From Anthopleura xanthogrammica (Eukaryota > Cnidaria > Anthozoa > Actiniaria > Actiniidae), in assembly GCA_964019055.1 (NCBI GenBank), contig OZ025209.1, positions 4,681,071-4,745,070 on the forward strand: a stretch of 64,000 bases of DNA, given 5' to 3'. The notes under the pieces were generated by a model. The model searched no databases. It was not told the DNA's origin and saw nothing but the letters and a program-made list of their open reading frames with translations. The stretch's first letter is position 1; each line of letters starts with the position of its first letter. Shown here one piece after another: positions 12,631 to 24,062 of this stretch. A program made the position numbers and the translations under genes.

Positions 12631-15419
12631 CGAACGGTCTAACACTACATCACGTGACCGTCCTTGCACCCAGACCTCTACGCATTAGTATTCATAGACA
12701 GTTCTAATATAATAGACCTACTAGAGACAGCGGCTAGCTAATAAAAATATCAAAAGTCTATAAAAGACTCCATGCAGAACAAACCACTAATAGCTTTTAT
12801 TGTTAGTACTTAATTTAAAAAGCGAGGGGTTGAAAATTAAATTCGAGAAAATTGGAATTTTTTGGGCAATTTTTTGGTCGTTCTTTGGTCTGATTTTGAC
12901 ATGCTTTTTTTTCGTTTATTAGTATCTACATTATTTTTAATTTTTTATACTGAGAATATCGTAGAATTAATGTTAAAATTGTTAATTTATCCCAGAGGAT
13001 AACTCTATGGAAACGTACGAGCTTTTTAAGCGAATTTAAATGAGTGGATATATAGATGATTTGCAACAAGGAACACAAGATACAACATTGGCTATAAAAG
13101 ATGCCTTTGAAACCGTGAAAATGACCAAAAAATGTAATCCTAAGTCTTAGAGCTCTTTTTTATAATTTATCTCCATTGGAATTGTATTTTGGAGTTCTTT
13201 TGTGAGACGTATGTACATATTTGTGTGTATAATTTACGAATGCAGCATTCTAAAGATAATTTTCTGTTGATCAATTAGCTACTCGGGCCGTAAGGCTCTC
13301 GCATGATTGATTTTGGACAATGTCAACGTAGTAGTGGCTCACTACCGTGAAAATAGTATATATTATATGACATTTTTCGCTTTTTATTCGTCAGATATCG
13401 CTAGAATCACGAAAAGTCATGTAATTAATAAACTAGTCGCTCAGATTTCTTGAATACTAATGAAAGCGAAAGCTCAAAGCGAAACAAGGCCAGTACTTGG
13501 ACTATATGGATTCGTTATCGTCATGTACTATGCGCTTGCCATTCCAGGATTGCGTCGAGTAAAGATCATCTTGTAAAGCTTAATATTAATTATTTTGAAA
13601 ATAAACTCCCTAATTTAAGGCAGCGATTAATCGTTTGTTTAGGAGCAACGACGAATATAAGATTCGTGTATTAAATGCGAACTTTGCCTCTTCATAGCTT
13701 AGCCCCTGACTGACGCAGAAACATTGTCAAGCTACATAAAGAAGGCAGTACTTGGAATATTTTTCCTATATTAAACATTGTTTCTATAGGATTTTGAGGA
13801 GGAAGAGTCTAGGTAGTATTGTGTTGACTCGTTCCCTTAACCAAAGGTTAACTATGTAATTCCAAGACATTATTTTATAATTTGCACAAGTGTATTACTC
13901 GCACATGCTGGTTATTCTATGCATTTATACACAATGATTACATAGCGTCAACCTCGCACGCATTCTTTTCGACCAATTTTCTCTGAATTAGTCCTTGGCT
14001 GGTCAGATTAAACTGAAATAACTTACTATACTCACCGTATTCCATTTTCCTCGTCTCGTGCTCCAAATGCTTTTGAGCTGAGCCCCGTTTGAAGTTCGAC
14101 TTGACATGCGCGCGTTACTACATACCATCCCTTATAGTGCTCATATACTTCATATAGACAGTTGATAATCTCTAAGTGAATACTGCCATGTCATTGGTCC
14201 GTATTACGATACACAACCGCTTGGCCATAATGCACATAGACAAAATGTACTGAATACAGAAACACGTTCTACATCTGTCATCGTTGACTGCAACAGCACC
14301 TTTCTCTAGCAAAATTGAAACTATCTTCCACGGTATTGAATTTATCAGTATTGTTGTCAAACTAATCCCTCTCCTTGGTAAGTATTTAGCGATATTCCAT
14401 GTGTACAATAAATTACCATAAGCTTATCTTTAGGGAAACAAATGTCAGAGAGGAAAAAGAGAAAAAAGGAAAAACAAAATCTAAAATATTTTAAAAGATC
14501 GTCCTCAGAATTATGAAATATAAAGATTCTGTAAAATTTTAACTGAATAATTCGTAACATTTCGTTGTCAAATGATAACTTCAAAGTGAGTTTTTCCTTG
14601 ACGTTTCATTCTTTGCAATTTTTCTATAAAATATATAGACTTAACCTTTCTTTAGTGAACACGGTTTTTTGAAATTGTTTTCAAAGTTCATAGCCATGAT
14701 CAGTTATCCATTTCTTTCAGTAAATTTCATCTTTTTCGCTAAGCAGACAGCTCACGAGCTGCATGAGGTTTTGACAGCTCCTTCGCCATGATAGCGCGAG
14801 TCTCATAATAATTATTTTAATCCTTAATATTGCATTCAGCGTGGGAATATTTGCAGAAACTTACGAAAAACGTACATAAATGTGTTAATCCTTCACTGGT
14901 TCGAAAGTCTTTCTCTTTTGACAATGAAAAATAATGAAAATATTTCACCACGACAATTTTAACGTGCGCTATTGCACGTGCATCTTTTTTATATTTAGAC
15001 TTTGTAAAAGTTCCGGTTTAACTTAAATAATATTTTCAGGAAATTGATACTTTTTCAGTACTGGATTTTCTAGTTGTTATCGCTTTTTGCTTGCATGTGC
15101 AATGGTTAAATTATCTTAACTGTCTTTTAAAATTCATATGTCATATAGTCAGCATATTAATTTTCATTTGGCCATTTTTCCATTACATATTTTTTAAGTA
15201 TTTATATATACATCAATTCATGATAAAGTACTGCAAGTCCTCACGGCAGCTGAAGTAGCTTTCGGCGAAGGCTTTTAATAGTCGGGTATTTGTTACCATT
15301 TTTGATAAATTTGAGCTTTTTCAGTCAGTACCTCTTGAATGATTAATTTCAATTAAGCAATGTTTCTTGATATACCTTTTTAAGTTTTGAAAATATCTGC
15401 TTTACTCTTTTGTCAACAG
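12631..15419. other. intergenic region between ASXL and COX6C
   Basis: The genes are arranged head to head, and I find no coding exon or recognisable transposon here. Because COX6C exon 2 begins at a splice acceptor (15417-15419), an unseen non-coding first exon and the COX6C promoter should lie somewhere in this stretch; I cannot place them. Confidence 0.35.
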
Positions 15420-15445
15420 ATTTTTATCGTCTGAATCTTGTCACC

Positions 15446-15661
15446 ATGCCATCACCACAATTACGAGGAATGGTCGAGCGCGCTATGCGTCGAGACATCC
15501 TGCAAGCTGTTGCTATTGCTTTCTCCGTTGGTTTTTGCTACAAATACTTCGTAGCTTGGCCAACGAAGAAAAAGTACGAAGAGTATTACATTAACTTGGA
15601 CGCAAAAAAGGAAGCAAAACTGATAGAGGCAGACATGCAGGCATTTGAGCAGAAACAGTAA
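15446..15661 (+). CDS. COX6C: cytochrome c oxidase subunit 6C
   Basis: A 71-aa protein starting at ATG 15446 in a good CACC context. It has the COX6C plan: a short N-terminal matrix part with PQLRGMVERAMRR, one membrane helix (ILQAVAIAFSVGFCYKYFVA, about residues 19-38), then a charged C-terminal tail with KKKYEEYYINLDAKKEAK. COX6C is a nuclear-encoded subunit of complex IV in the mitochondrial inner membrane. The length matches the family (about 70-76 aa). Upstream, TTTTGTCAACAG at 15408-15419 is a strong splice acceptor, so the 5' UTR is split and the reading frame upstream of the ATG is not coding. The whole coding sequence lies in one exon. It converges on the XRCC1-type gene ending at 17126. 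Confidence 0.85.
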   Translation: MPSPQLRGMVERAMRRDILQAVAIAFSVGFCYKYFVAWPTKKKYEEYYINLDAKKEAKLIEADMQAFEQKQ

Positions 15662-17125
15662 GGATATGTGAATATTCTGCACGAACAACTACCATAGAAC
15701 GTTGTACACTATTTAACGTAAACAGCTACTACTAGTTTTAACCGATGGTTTGTCGAATAACTGATGTTATTCGCTTTGCTAGTTCTTCTTTAATATATCA
15801 TCGTTGCAAATATGGCCGAGATTTTGAGTAGAACACCGGCCCAAGGAAGACCGGATGTCATGAAAATACCGGGGATTGCGTCAGAAATGTCAGTCCTCAG
15901 TAATCGTAATAATTTGTCAACATTTAGTTAATTCAAAGGACTTGAGTAAAAGAACACGAAAAAAGATTATATGATTTGAATCTCGCAAAAACTACACCGA
16001 TATTGGGAGAAATGCACGAAATGCACGGAGTGTGTGTGTGTGTGGGGGGGGGGGGGAGGGGGTAACAATATTGCGAGACCGGCAAAATGGGATATTACCA
16101 CACCTCCTGAAACTTTTCTCGCAGTTGCAACAGGTTTTACAAGGTGCAACGCGGAGACGCAATCGTTGCCAAAAGTGGAGAGGAATTCCACTTCATCTTG
16201 TCGCAACGATTGCTGCAACTTGTCCCGCAACATTTTTCAAATTGCACTGTAGGTTACACGCCGCAATGCTCCATGCAACTTAATGTGTTGCAACGCCGTT
16301 GCAAGACAAGTTGCAGAGAAAATTGCTCCGTGTAATCGGCGTCAGTTCACCTCACAGTGTACCATTGCATTCCCCCCCATCACATGCAGCTGTCCCAGGC
16401 ATAAGGCACAATGCATGGAGACTTGCAACCAAGCACCTCATCCGCCACATTGCGCTTTTAAAAGCATCGAAATTACAAGTGGATGGGGATTCAGTTGCGT
16501 CAGTGTTTCTTGATCTAATCGTTTTTATTCGCTGTCATTGTTTACCAGTATTATGATGCATGCACGATATATAATCTTAAACTTAATTTGTTGGAGCTTC
16601 ATACTAAAAGCTATAAAAAATCTCCATATAACTCTTTCTCACAATGGATATAAGAAATTTGGTCATATCTTTATAAAGGTTTTTGATCAGGCCCAGAAAA
16701 CTTCTCTTCGTGCGGGATCAGCCTCGAACTCTGTCTTCTCAATTTCTCTAGTTTTTTACTTGTCTGTCTGTCCGGCTCTGTATTATCAATTTCTCTAATT
16801 ACAAAGCTAGGGTAATCTACGTATAACTTTTTTAATCATTATCAATTGTGGACACATTTCAAAAAATGTCTGGAAATGCGCGCGTACGACGGTGGCCGCC
16901 ATCTTGGTTCAGTTGGAAAATGACGCTTGCGTTTTCTATGATCGTATGGAAATATGTTGGAGGTCGCTTTTTCCCGTGAACACTTCCACGATTTGGAGGG
17001 CGCAGGATTTTTCCAGTTTTGTTGCGCACTATTCTGATAGACCATCTTTTTCCAAATACTGTTTACAATATATATATTATCTTTGAAAACTATATATCTA
17101 TCATAAGGAATTATAACCAATTTTT
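15662..17125. other. convergent intergenic region with simple repeats
   Basis: It lies between the 3' ends of COX6C and the XRCC1-type gene. It holds a GT/G tract (16031-16062), the TTGCAAC-rich repeat below and a YY1-like GGCCGCCATCTTGG near 16890 with no gene beside it. No coding exon was recognised. Confidence 0.4.
16095..16480. repeat. degenerate element rich in TTGCAAC palindromes
   Basis: GTTGCAAC/GTTGCAAG-type words and their complements recur about every 20-30 bases (gcagttgcaacagg, gcaatcgttgcc, cgcaacgattgc, gttgcaacgccgttgcaag). The paired GCAATCGTTGC and GCAACGATTGC show inverted symmetry, so it is probably a decayed palindromic MITE. The overlapping short frames are not genes. 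Confidence 0.4.
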
Positions 17126-20100
17126 TCACAAAGCGATTATTGCTTCTGGATCTTCGTGCCTTCCAGATGTTTCCACGCAGTAGTTTGCGTGATCCACAAT
17201 ACTTTCTGAAGAAAACTCTCTGGAACAAATAGGACATTCAACTAAAGGACTTGAATTGTTAGAGGCGCTTTCAGCAAAGTTCATACAATTTGCAGCGTGT
17301 TCTTCTACGACCAACGAGGAGAACAGCTCACCACAAATCGGGCACTCCGTAAACTGCTCCGTTTCTGAACGAGCTGTGTTTTGATCGTTTTTAAATGATG
17401 ACGATACAGTTGTGAAGGATCCCGCGTCACTAGCTTCTTTTCTAGGTGACAGCCTTGCATCTGTAAAGATTTCATCATCGATAATAAAACTAGGCATTCT
17501 CTTTTTAGGTTGAGGTCTTCTTTTCGCTGTCAGGTCTAGGGATCTCTGTTCTTCTTGGCTTTGCTGAGGACACCTTAAGATAGATTAAATTTTTATAGAT
17601 TTTTGTATATATTTTTACAAATTTATCAAAGAATGTCGAGATACTTTGATCCTTTCCTCAAGGATTCCCTTACCTAGAATTTAACATTCCTTTTTCGAAT
17701 TCGTAAAACACCGCTGTGTTCCTTGATTACAGGCTCATTTACTCAGGGTTAGCCTCATTTCAGTGTCAAAATCAATATTCACAAATACTTAAGGTAAAAT
17801 ATTACACAACGTGAACAATACGGTCTCAATCTACCCCCTAAACCTTTGGTCTTAAACATTTCTACTAGTCCATCAATTTTATCACCAAATCAATAAGCTC
17901 TCCTACCCACTCACCCCAGGGGTGGATCTAGGGGAGGGGTGCAGGGGGTGCGCACCTCTCCCTAGATGGGCTGATATCTACTGTGTTTTAGTGCTTGAGT
18001 TTGTGAACGTCCTGATCATAAATGGTGTCCCCCTCCAGAGAAAATCCTGGATCCATCCCCGCACCAAGACAAACACTGCGCGTTCCTTGCTCCGCCATCA
18101 TTCCAAGTGCCTATGACACATCTGACAATATTCTCAGAATACATTCTACATGAGATGAGCTGTTGACTGGCCCCAAAAAATTACATAGTTTGAGTGATGC
18201 ATCTTGAAGTTATGAAGGTGTATTCTTGTCATATGCTAATAATATGACGTCAAGGAGAGCTTTAAGGTTTATTTGTTGTTTCTTGTAATTCAAAACATTG
18301 GCTACTGTGCGGAAAATAATTAGCAATTTTTTTAATGAAAGCCATGGGTAAAACAGTGATGCTTTCCAAATTTAATTTATCTTTACCAGTTAAGTTTTGT
18401 ATATTAAATGATGGCTCCCCTGACGTCACAGTCATTAGCATATGGCATGGAAACCCTTTATAATTTCAAGACGCATCACTCAAACTATTTAATTTTTTTT
18501 GGTCATTGAACAACTCATCTTATGTAGAATCTATACTGAGAATATTGTCAGATGTGTCATAGGCACTTTAACCGTTTTGTAGATTTCCGATGTGTACATA
18601 AAAACATTATAGGTTGCGCACGTTGCACGGATAGAGATGGTCTAATTTGCTTGATTTTAGGGGATATTTACCTGGTATTCGTCTCACTACCCTGGGAGGT
18701 TTCAGGTCCATTATCATCATCATTCTCATCTTCCATAACACGAGCAACAGCATCTCTAGCAATCTATTAAACACCAAGGTACATCTTATCAAAAACATAT
18801 ATACTTATTTCAATAAAGTTTACAGCGTGACGCGCAAAAGTATGACCACATTTAATGTATTCGCATACTTCTATGCACGGGCTTTTTGCTCCAAACGAGT
18901 TTTTACATACCTTATTTGGTAAAACCAGACAGCTTTGCATCAAATGTGTCGGCTTAGCGTACAAAATCCGTGCATAGAAGTATGCGAATACATTAAATGT
19001 GGTCATACTTTTGTGCGCTGCGCTGTAATAGTCACCTGAAAAGCTACAAAGCTGAGGCCAGCAAGGATTATGGGTAAATACAATCTACATGTTTGGACTG
19101 CTTACTAACTATTGAGGGACTTGAGGTCTTTTACCAGTTACAGTTTTACTTTCTCACGGTGAGCATCTTTAAGCTGAAGTTTGACAAAAAAAGCTCTACT
19201 TGTTTGATATGAAAAGTTTCCCATGATCCTCAGCGGTCTCAGCTTTGTACGTTTTTGGTGACTAACTTTATAAATAAGTATATATTGTAAACTGCTTCCT
19301 AAATTACCTCTCCTTCCTCCCTCCCTCCCATCCATCTCTTTCATTCTGCTGCCCTTTCCCTTCCATCTAAATGCTCTCCCATTCATATTTGTCAATATGT
19401 ATTGATAACAGAGTTTTAACATTCTTATCATCTACCACAAAAATACCTTCAGGAAAGTCTTTTTTTCATATTTGTTCAGTTTTCTTCCTCTTTGTTCTTC
19501 CATTTTGCCACGCAAATCTAAACAATTTATAAGACATTAAATAGAACTTCCAAGTGCCCAGCTGAAGCCATAAATGTTTTTTGTTGTTAATCCTTACCTG
19601 AATATGTGACTTTATTCAAGTCTATTTTGGTAAAATCTATGCCATCCAAGAAGCATTTTACCTCGTCCTCTATCTGGAAAATAAAAGAGTTTAAAAAATC
19701 TTTAGACGTACCCTGAACTCCAGAGGTTAGAATTCACTTTGGGATGGTCCAAGGTGAATGCCAAAACATCAATATGGTAAATTTAAGATCATTCAAAGCT
19801 GTAATGTTCAATTACTATTTCAAATCATTGCAAGCCATTTACGACCCTGAAAATCCTAGAACCTTTAAGACTGTTTGTCCGAAGTGCAATACCTTGCGTA
19901 GCCTTACACTGCCCTTAACCTGCTGCTACTGATTTTATAGTTTCGGTATATGTTTTATTAGTGATAGTACGGGTCCGCAGTAATTGGCCTACCATGGCTG
20001 TTGCGGTTACCCTGCCTTTTGTTGTTCTCGTTGTGTTTTGTTGTTGTGCATTATGTACTTATTGACTGAGTGGGAGGTCCGAACGGGAAAATATTTGGCT

Positions 20101-23100
20101 CGAGGTCCTGAAGTACGGAAAGAGCGCAGCGAGTTCCGTGCCAAGGACCTCGAGCCAAATATTTTCCCGTTCAGACCAACCTTAACTCAGTCAATAAGCA
20201 TTTTATCATATGACCACATATAAAAAATCGATTTCAAAGCGTTTTTAATAAATGCGAATCAAAATGCGTAGTTTTTACATGATTGACGGCAGCGAGTCCG
20301 AACGGCGAGTCCGAACGGGAAATTATTACACTTTTCGGAAAAGCGTACTTTGTTTGCTGACGACATTTTCCCCAAAGGTTTTTTTTAGAATCACGCGTAC
20401 AGTGAAATACGGTCATATGATAAAATTAGTTATTTGGCGAAGCTAATAAAATAATAAAATAAAAAAATAAAGGAAGAGACCTAACAAACTCTACTCACAT
20501 GTTACTGGGAGCCTAGGAATCAACCTCAAGACCCCAGAGATGAGAGGTGAGTGCGAGTGCACTACCACTACACCACCCTTGATTCCAAGGTAGGGCTCGA
20601 AATAAACACTCACAAACTCGCAAGATGCTAGTACTTTTTCAGAATTTGCGAGTGAAAAAAATATGCACTAGCAAGCACTTGTGAGTAAGAATCAATCATT
20701 CCTTCAAAATGTTACCACTTTGTTAGTAGAAAAAGTTTTTTACTAGCAACACTTTGCTAGTGGACTAATCAGTTAACTTCATGCCCTGTATGGACAGTCT
20801 CAGGAACTCATAGTGAGAAATGGCACATTTGCTATTCACACATCACCAATGCTTCCCATGTTATAATACTCACACAACATTGTTGTTGCTGAAAGTTTAT
20901 GAAATGAGAATTACTGTATTTACTCAAATAAGTGCCGCCCCCGATTAAGCGCCCCATATGAGAGCAAAAATGTTAAAGAGCGCTGCCCTCGTATAAGCGC
21001 TGCATTCTATCACAACAATCTGGATTAAAGCCCAATCAGACTAAGACATTCCCTGCTAGCAGAGTCTCCCGTGTAGACAAATCCTGGCAGAGAAAATGGG
21101 AGACTCTACCGGTCCAGGCCATTTTCTTTGTTGTACATGTATTTGGTAACTTAGCAACCCTGTCATAATAAGGGTTATTATGGACTTTAAAAGATGTTAA
21201 GCAGTGTTCTACATTTACTCAAGCCTATTACCTATTTCCAGTTAAAACTGGTTTAAAAACCTGTTTGGTTTGTCCATGGTTGTGGACAGTGGTATATCAA
21301 AGAAAACAGCCTGGGCCGGCAGAGTCTCCCTTTTTCTGTGCCAGGATTCATCTACACGGGAGACTCTGCTACCAGGGAAACTAAGAGCGTGAATGACATT
21401 TAAAACTTTTATTTTGCTGTTAACAATTAAGCCCCACCCCTGATAAGTATGACCAATGAAACACTAAAAATTTAAAGAGCGCCACAGTACTTAGTCGAAT
21501 AAATATGTAAACGAAACATTGGCAGGGAACTTACCTCTTCATTTATGAAGCAAAAGTTCTCATCTTGTTCAGGTGATTCTAGGAGTCTTCCTTTCTTCTT
21601 ATCAAATATTTCTATGTCTTTTTGAAAATTATAAAACTTTGATTAGTAAACCATATGGATAAAAACCATACTCTACTAAAACATCAAATATAATCCAGAA
21701 ATTTCATGAAAATATTTTACAATTTTTTTTATGTATATTTACAAAAAAAATTATTATTAATGATTACACCTACTCTAGATGAATGTGAAATCTACTCAAT
21801 TAATTATTGCTTACCTTCACTGCTTGGTCTCTTATATGTGGCCTTTCTATTACTATGACGTCTAAAATTATCATTATCATCATCATCATCAAGAATGGAA
21901 TCATCTTTGTTCCTGCTGAATGGTTTTATGCTTGGTCTTTTGGACTTGGTATCCAGAGCTGCTTGAAGCACTTTTGATGCCCACGTCAACTCACCTGGTG
22001 AGTCTGGACTTTCACCTCTGTTTCTTACAGTAAATAAAAGAAATCTGAATTATTTATGAATTATAATAATAATGGGGTTTACGCAAAGTAGGACCACATT
22101 TAATGTATTCGCATACTTGTATGCATGGGATTTTGTACTTTTAACAGACACATTTGATGCCAAGCTGTCTGGTTTTACCCAATAAGGTGTGTAAAAACTT
22201 GTTTAGCATTAAAAGTGGTCATACTTCTGCGTGTCTCGCCAAAACAGTGGTTCCACAGGTTGGCTCTTTTTTTCACTGAAATTTTATTGGAGTTTAGATG
22301 TTGGTTTTTGAGGAGGGCTTAAAACTGGGAAACCCAGAGAAAAACCATCGAAGCACAGGAGAACCAACAAGCAACTCTACTCTCATATAACACTGAGCCT
22401 GTGAATCTTATCTAAATTAGTAATACAGTCAATATTCAAATTCATTTTATTAGGCCATACCTGATAGAGCTTTTCTTCAGCCTGGGTGTTAAAAAGGTTT
22501 TTCCTTTTGGTGTTGATGAAGATGAACCATTTAAAGAAGAAGAATTTTTGTCTTGAATAGGAGATTTTGGAGTATCCACTTCTTGATCTTTAGTTCCAAA
22601 GCGAATAAAAGACAGACCAAATTGCTTGTCTTTCCGGTAAGGTTGCCTGCATATTACACGGATACAATCCCACTTTTCCTTCAAGGCTCTTTTGTTAAAC
22701 GATTCTGTAGAGTATAAGGAAATATCATGAGATGATTCATGATATAGTGGATCCATGATGAAGGAAGGTTGCATGGAAGAGAAAAAGATGGGAAAGAAAG
22801 ATGGAGGGAGGAGGGAAAAGAGGCTGTGAAAAGAAGGAAGAAAGGAAAGAGTAAGAAAGGAAGAAGTTGGAGTGGGGAATTGATTGATTACTTGATGAGG
22901 GAGTGAGGGAGGGGAAGAGGGAAGGAAGGACTGATTGACAAACAGACAGAGAGCTGAACAAATAGATGGATGGGTAGGTGGATGTATGCATGGATGGCTA
23001 GGTGAGTGGGTGGGTTGGTGGATGAATGGATGAAAGCATCTATAGATAGCTACGTGGGTGGATGGATGGGTAGATGGATGTATGCATGCATGCATGATGA

Positions 23101-23921
23101 CAATACTGGACAATGACGCGAACATGTTTCCCAAAACAATTTCATGAACACTCCATCATCTTTGCCATTTAGTCTACAGTAGTGAGGACAGTAACAGCAA
23201 GGATGAGGGTGCACACATGAAAAACTGTTTTGAAGATGTCTTTGTGCCATTATCCAGCGTCACTGTCCTTGCTCCCCTCATGGATCTTATTTAAGGTCCC
23301 TATTACCACAGGATATACCTTCATGAAACATCCTGACAGAATTTGTCTGTCTCCACTGTTTGCAATCAGCAGGCATCATCAACATTGCCGAAGGAAGGAG
23401 AGAAAGAAATTCCTTCCCTGGTGGCCACATTGAGTTACCAACAAAAACTTCAACAAATGCTGATCCGTAATTACCTGATGAAAAAATATTGAATTGCCTA
23501 GTTTAAAAAGTTAACCAAATTCACTAACCTCAAGTTTTAATATAAAATTCAAAATATCCAAAACGAAATCTCACAGAAAAAATAAAACAGAACCTGTATG
23601 AAATGCAGATCGCAGTAGAACCTACCAATGTCTAAATGGTTGATAAAGGAAGATCTTTCCAACTGGAACTCAGCTTCTAGAAGTTGGTTGGTGTCGTGTT
23701 TGGAGCACGTCCATCGTCCTGCCGATGGATCCACTTGAGAATGAAGCAAATTTTCGACTTTTCCGTTCCCCGAATCCTACAAAACGACAAAATAAAGTAA
23801 ATTCCTAAGCAATGGACCTTTGGAGCTTTAGATTTCGACTTATTTTTGGTTTTTAAAGGAGATATTTCGTCCATACCTCGGAGCTACATCGAACCACCGC
23901 TTTTATCAACACAGGCGCCAT
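17126..23921 (-). CDS. XRCC1 N-terminal-domain protein with two UBZ4-like zinc fingers (10 exons, 522 aa)
   Basis: Coding exons on minus: 23921-23877, 23776-23626, 23474-23319, 22704-22461, 22017-21815, 21617-21535, 19673-19598, 19517-19447, 18763-18672, 17573-17126. Every junction is GT/AG and the total is 1569 nt in frame. Residues 1-153 match the XRCC1 N-terminal domain: the start MAPVLIKAVVRCSSED as in XNDC1, then VENLL, GSAFVEVFVG, NSVRMF, and WDCIRVICRQPY with FGLSFIRF at 146-153. The middle is acidic and lysine-rich. Two CPIC-x11-H-x3-C fingers follow, with ligands at C451, C454, H466, C470 and C487, C490, H502, C506; this is the UBZ4 ubiquitin-binding pattern of DNA-repair proteins. 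In XRCC1 the N-terminal domain contacts DNA polymerase beta and nicked DNA. BRCT domains are absent, so it is not XRCC1 itself; an XNDC1 relative is likely. A role linking repair to ubiquitin is inference. Confidence 0.85.
17917..18061. repeat. hAT-like MITE, CAGGGGTGGATC ends
   Basis: It begins CAGGGGTGGATCTAGG and ends with AATCCTGGATCCATCCCCG, the inverted counterpart. Same end type as 29284-30271, 56850-57078 and 58644-58805. It lies in the intron between exons 10 and 9 of the XRCC1-type gene. Confidence 0.6.
18105..18568. repeat. 464-bp MITE with >50-bp inverted ends
   Basis: The left end AAGTGCCTATGACACATCTG..AATATTCTCAG is answered by CTGAGAATATTGTCAGATGT..CATAGGCACTT. Inner symmetric pairs include AGTTTGAGTGATGC / GCATCACTCAAACT and ATGACGTCA / TGACGTCA. 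Non-coding, in the same intron as the preceding MITE. Confidence 0.7.
18820..19028. repeat. 209-bp palindromic MITE, TTACAGCG ends
   Basis: A near-perfect inverted repeat. TTACAGCGTGACGCGCAAAA followed by GTATGACCACATTTAATG is mirrored at the right end, finishing GTGCGCTGCGCTGTAA. A decayed relative lies at 22079-22236. It lies between exons 9 and 8 of the XRCC1-type gene. Confidence 0.75.
20058..20198. repeat. 141-bp palindromic MITE, CTTATTGACTGAG ends
   Basis: The left arm CTTATTGACTGAG..GGTC.GAACGGGAAAATATTT is mirrored by the right arm ending CTCAGTCAATAAG, with GGCTCGAGGTCCT / AGGACCTCGAGCC inside. A likely hairpin-forming non-autonomous element in intron 6. Confidence 0.7.
20470..20585 (-). 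mobile_element. partial tRNA-derived SINE
   Basis: The minus-strand sequence has an A-box-like GTGTAGTGGTAGTGCACTCG, an anticodon-region CACCTCTCATCTC, and then the SINE body junction GTGAGTAGAGTTTGTTAGG. It shares the body hallmark with the copies at 3962-4120 and 10465-10908. Confidence 0.5.
20595..20795. repeat. MITE with AGGGCTCGAAATAA left end
   Basis: Left end AGGGCTCGAAATAAACACTC; right end near GAAGTTAACT/CATGCCCTG. Interior repeats of ctagta/gctagtg. The terminal AGGGCTCGAAATAA matches the family type at 6602 and 8502, but the right end is poor. Confidence 0.4.
20920..21506. repeat. element with TTACTCAAATAAGTGCCGCC ends, split by a nested MITE
   Basis: The left end TTACTCAAATAAGTGCCGCC and internal TTAAAGAGCGC blocks are answered by TTTAAAGAGCGCCAC..TTAGTCGAATAAAT at the right. 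A nested MITE occupies 21051-21377. No transposase. Confidence 0.55.
21051..21377. repeat. nested MITE, CCCTGCTAGCAGAGTCTCCC ends
   Basis: The left end CCCTGCTAGCAGAGTCTCCC, then TGTAGACAAATCCTGGCA, is mirrored at the right by TGCCAGGATTCATCTACACG followed by GAGACTCTGCTACCAGGG. A second inner pair (GGGAGACTCTACCGG..CCAGG / CCTGGGCCGGCAGAGTCTCCC) shows nested symmetry. It sits inside the 20920-21506 element. Confidence 0.65.
22079..22236. repeat. decayed copy of the 18820-19028 MITE
   Basis: It shares GACCACATTTAATGTATTCG then CATACTT.TATGCA with the 209-bp MITE at 18820-19028, and ends with GTGGTCATACTTCTGCGTG. It lies in intron 4 of the XRCC1-type gene. Confidence 0.5.
22300..22405 (-). 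mobile_element. partial tRNA-derived SINE
   Basis: Plus-strand agaaccaacaagcaactcta preceded by ctgggaaacccagagaaaaacc matches the SINE body at 10465-10908. The tRNA-like head is lost near 22405. It is intronic, in the same orientation as the other copies. Confidence 0.45.
22960..23095. repeat. degenerate GGAT/GGTT tetranucleotide array
   Basis: Interrupted GATG/GGTG/TATG repeats in intron 3 of the XRCC1-type gene, also present in copy B near 38610-38745. The minus-strand reading frame rich in HPSTHP is an artefact of this array. Confidence 0.6.
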
Positions 23922-23924
23922 ATT

Positions 23925-24062
23925 GGATTTTGGCGCGAGTTTTTTGATCCAAGCATTTTGATTGGTTGATGCAATTTACTCTCTGGGAGGGGGTAAGGGC
24001 CAACTAAATTTGGCTAAATCTACCCAGAACTCTCTGCGGGAACAATGGCCGCCATCTTGGAT
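23925..24062 (-). promoter_or_regulatory. promoter region of the XRCC1-type gene: E2F-like and YY1-type motifs
   Basis: Just upstream of the start codon (23921) the minus strand carries CTCGCGCCAAAAT (23928-23939), an E2F-like TTTTGGCGCG element. About 130 bases upstream lies CCAAGATGGCGG (24049-24060), a YY1-type motif. A CCAAT-box (attgg on plus) lies near 23960. E2F sites are common in DNA-repair gene promoters. The motifs are seen; their use is inferred. Confidence 0.45.

Noticed and set aside
16842..17237. Minus 131-codon frame overlapping the end of the XRCC1-type gene
   Set aside because: A shifted frame; the zinc-finger frame ending at 17126 is the one supported by in-frame splicing.
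18607..18798. Minus 63-codon methionine-rich frame
   Set aside because: Wrong frame of exon 9 (18763-18672); the in-frame reading gives an acidic segment that joins exons 8 and 10.
22705..23134. Upstream part of the long minus frame (MGNMFASL.., rich in HPSTHP)
   Set aside because: It is a tetranucleotide-repeat intron; real coding begins at the acceptor at 22704. The same sequence recurs without exon 4 at 38326-38784.
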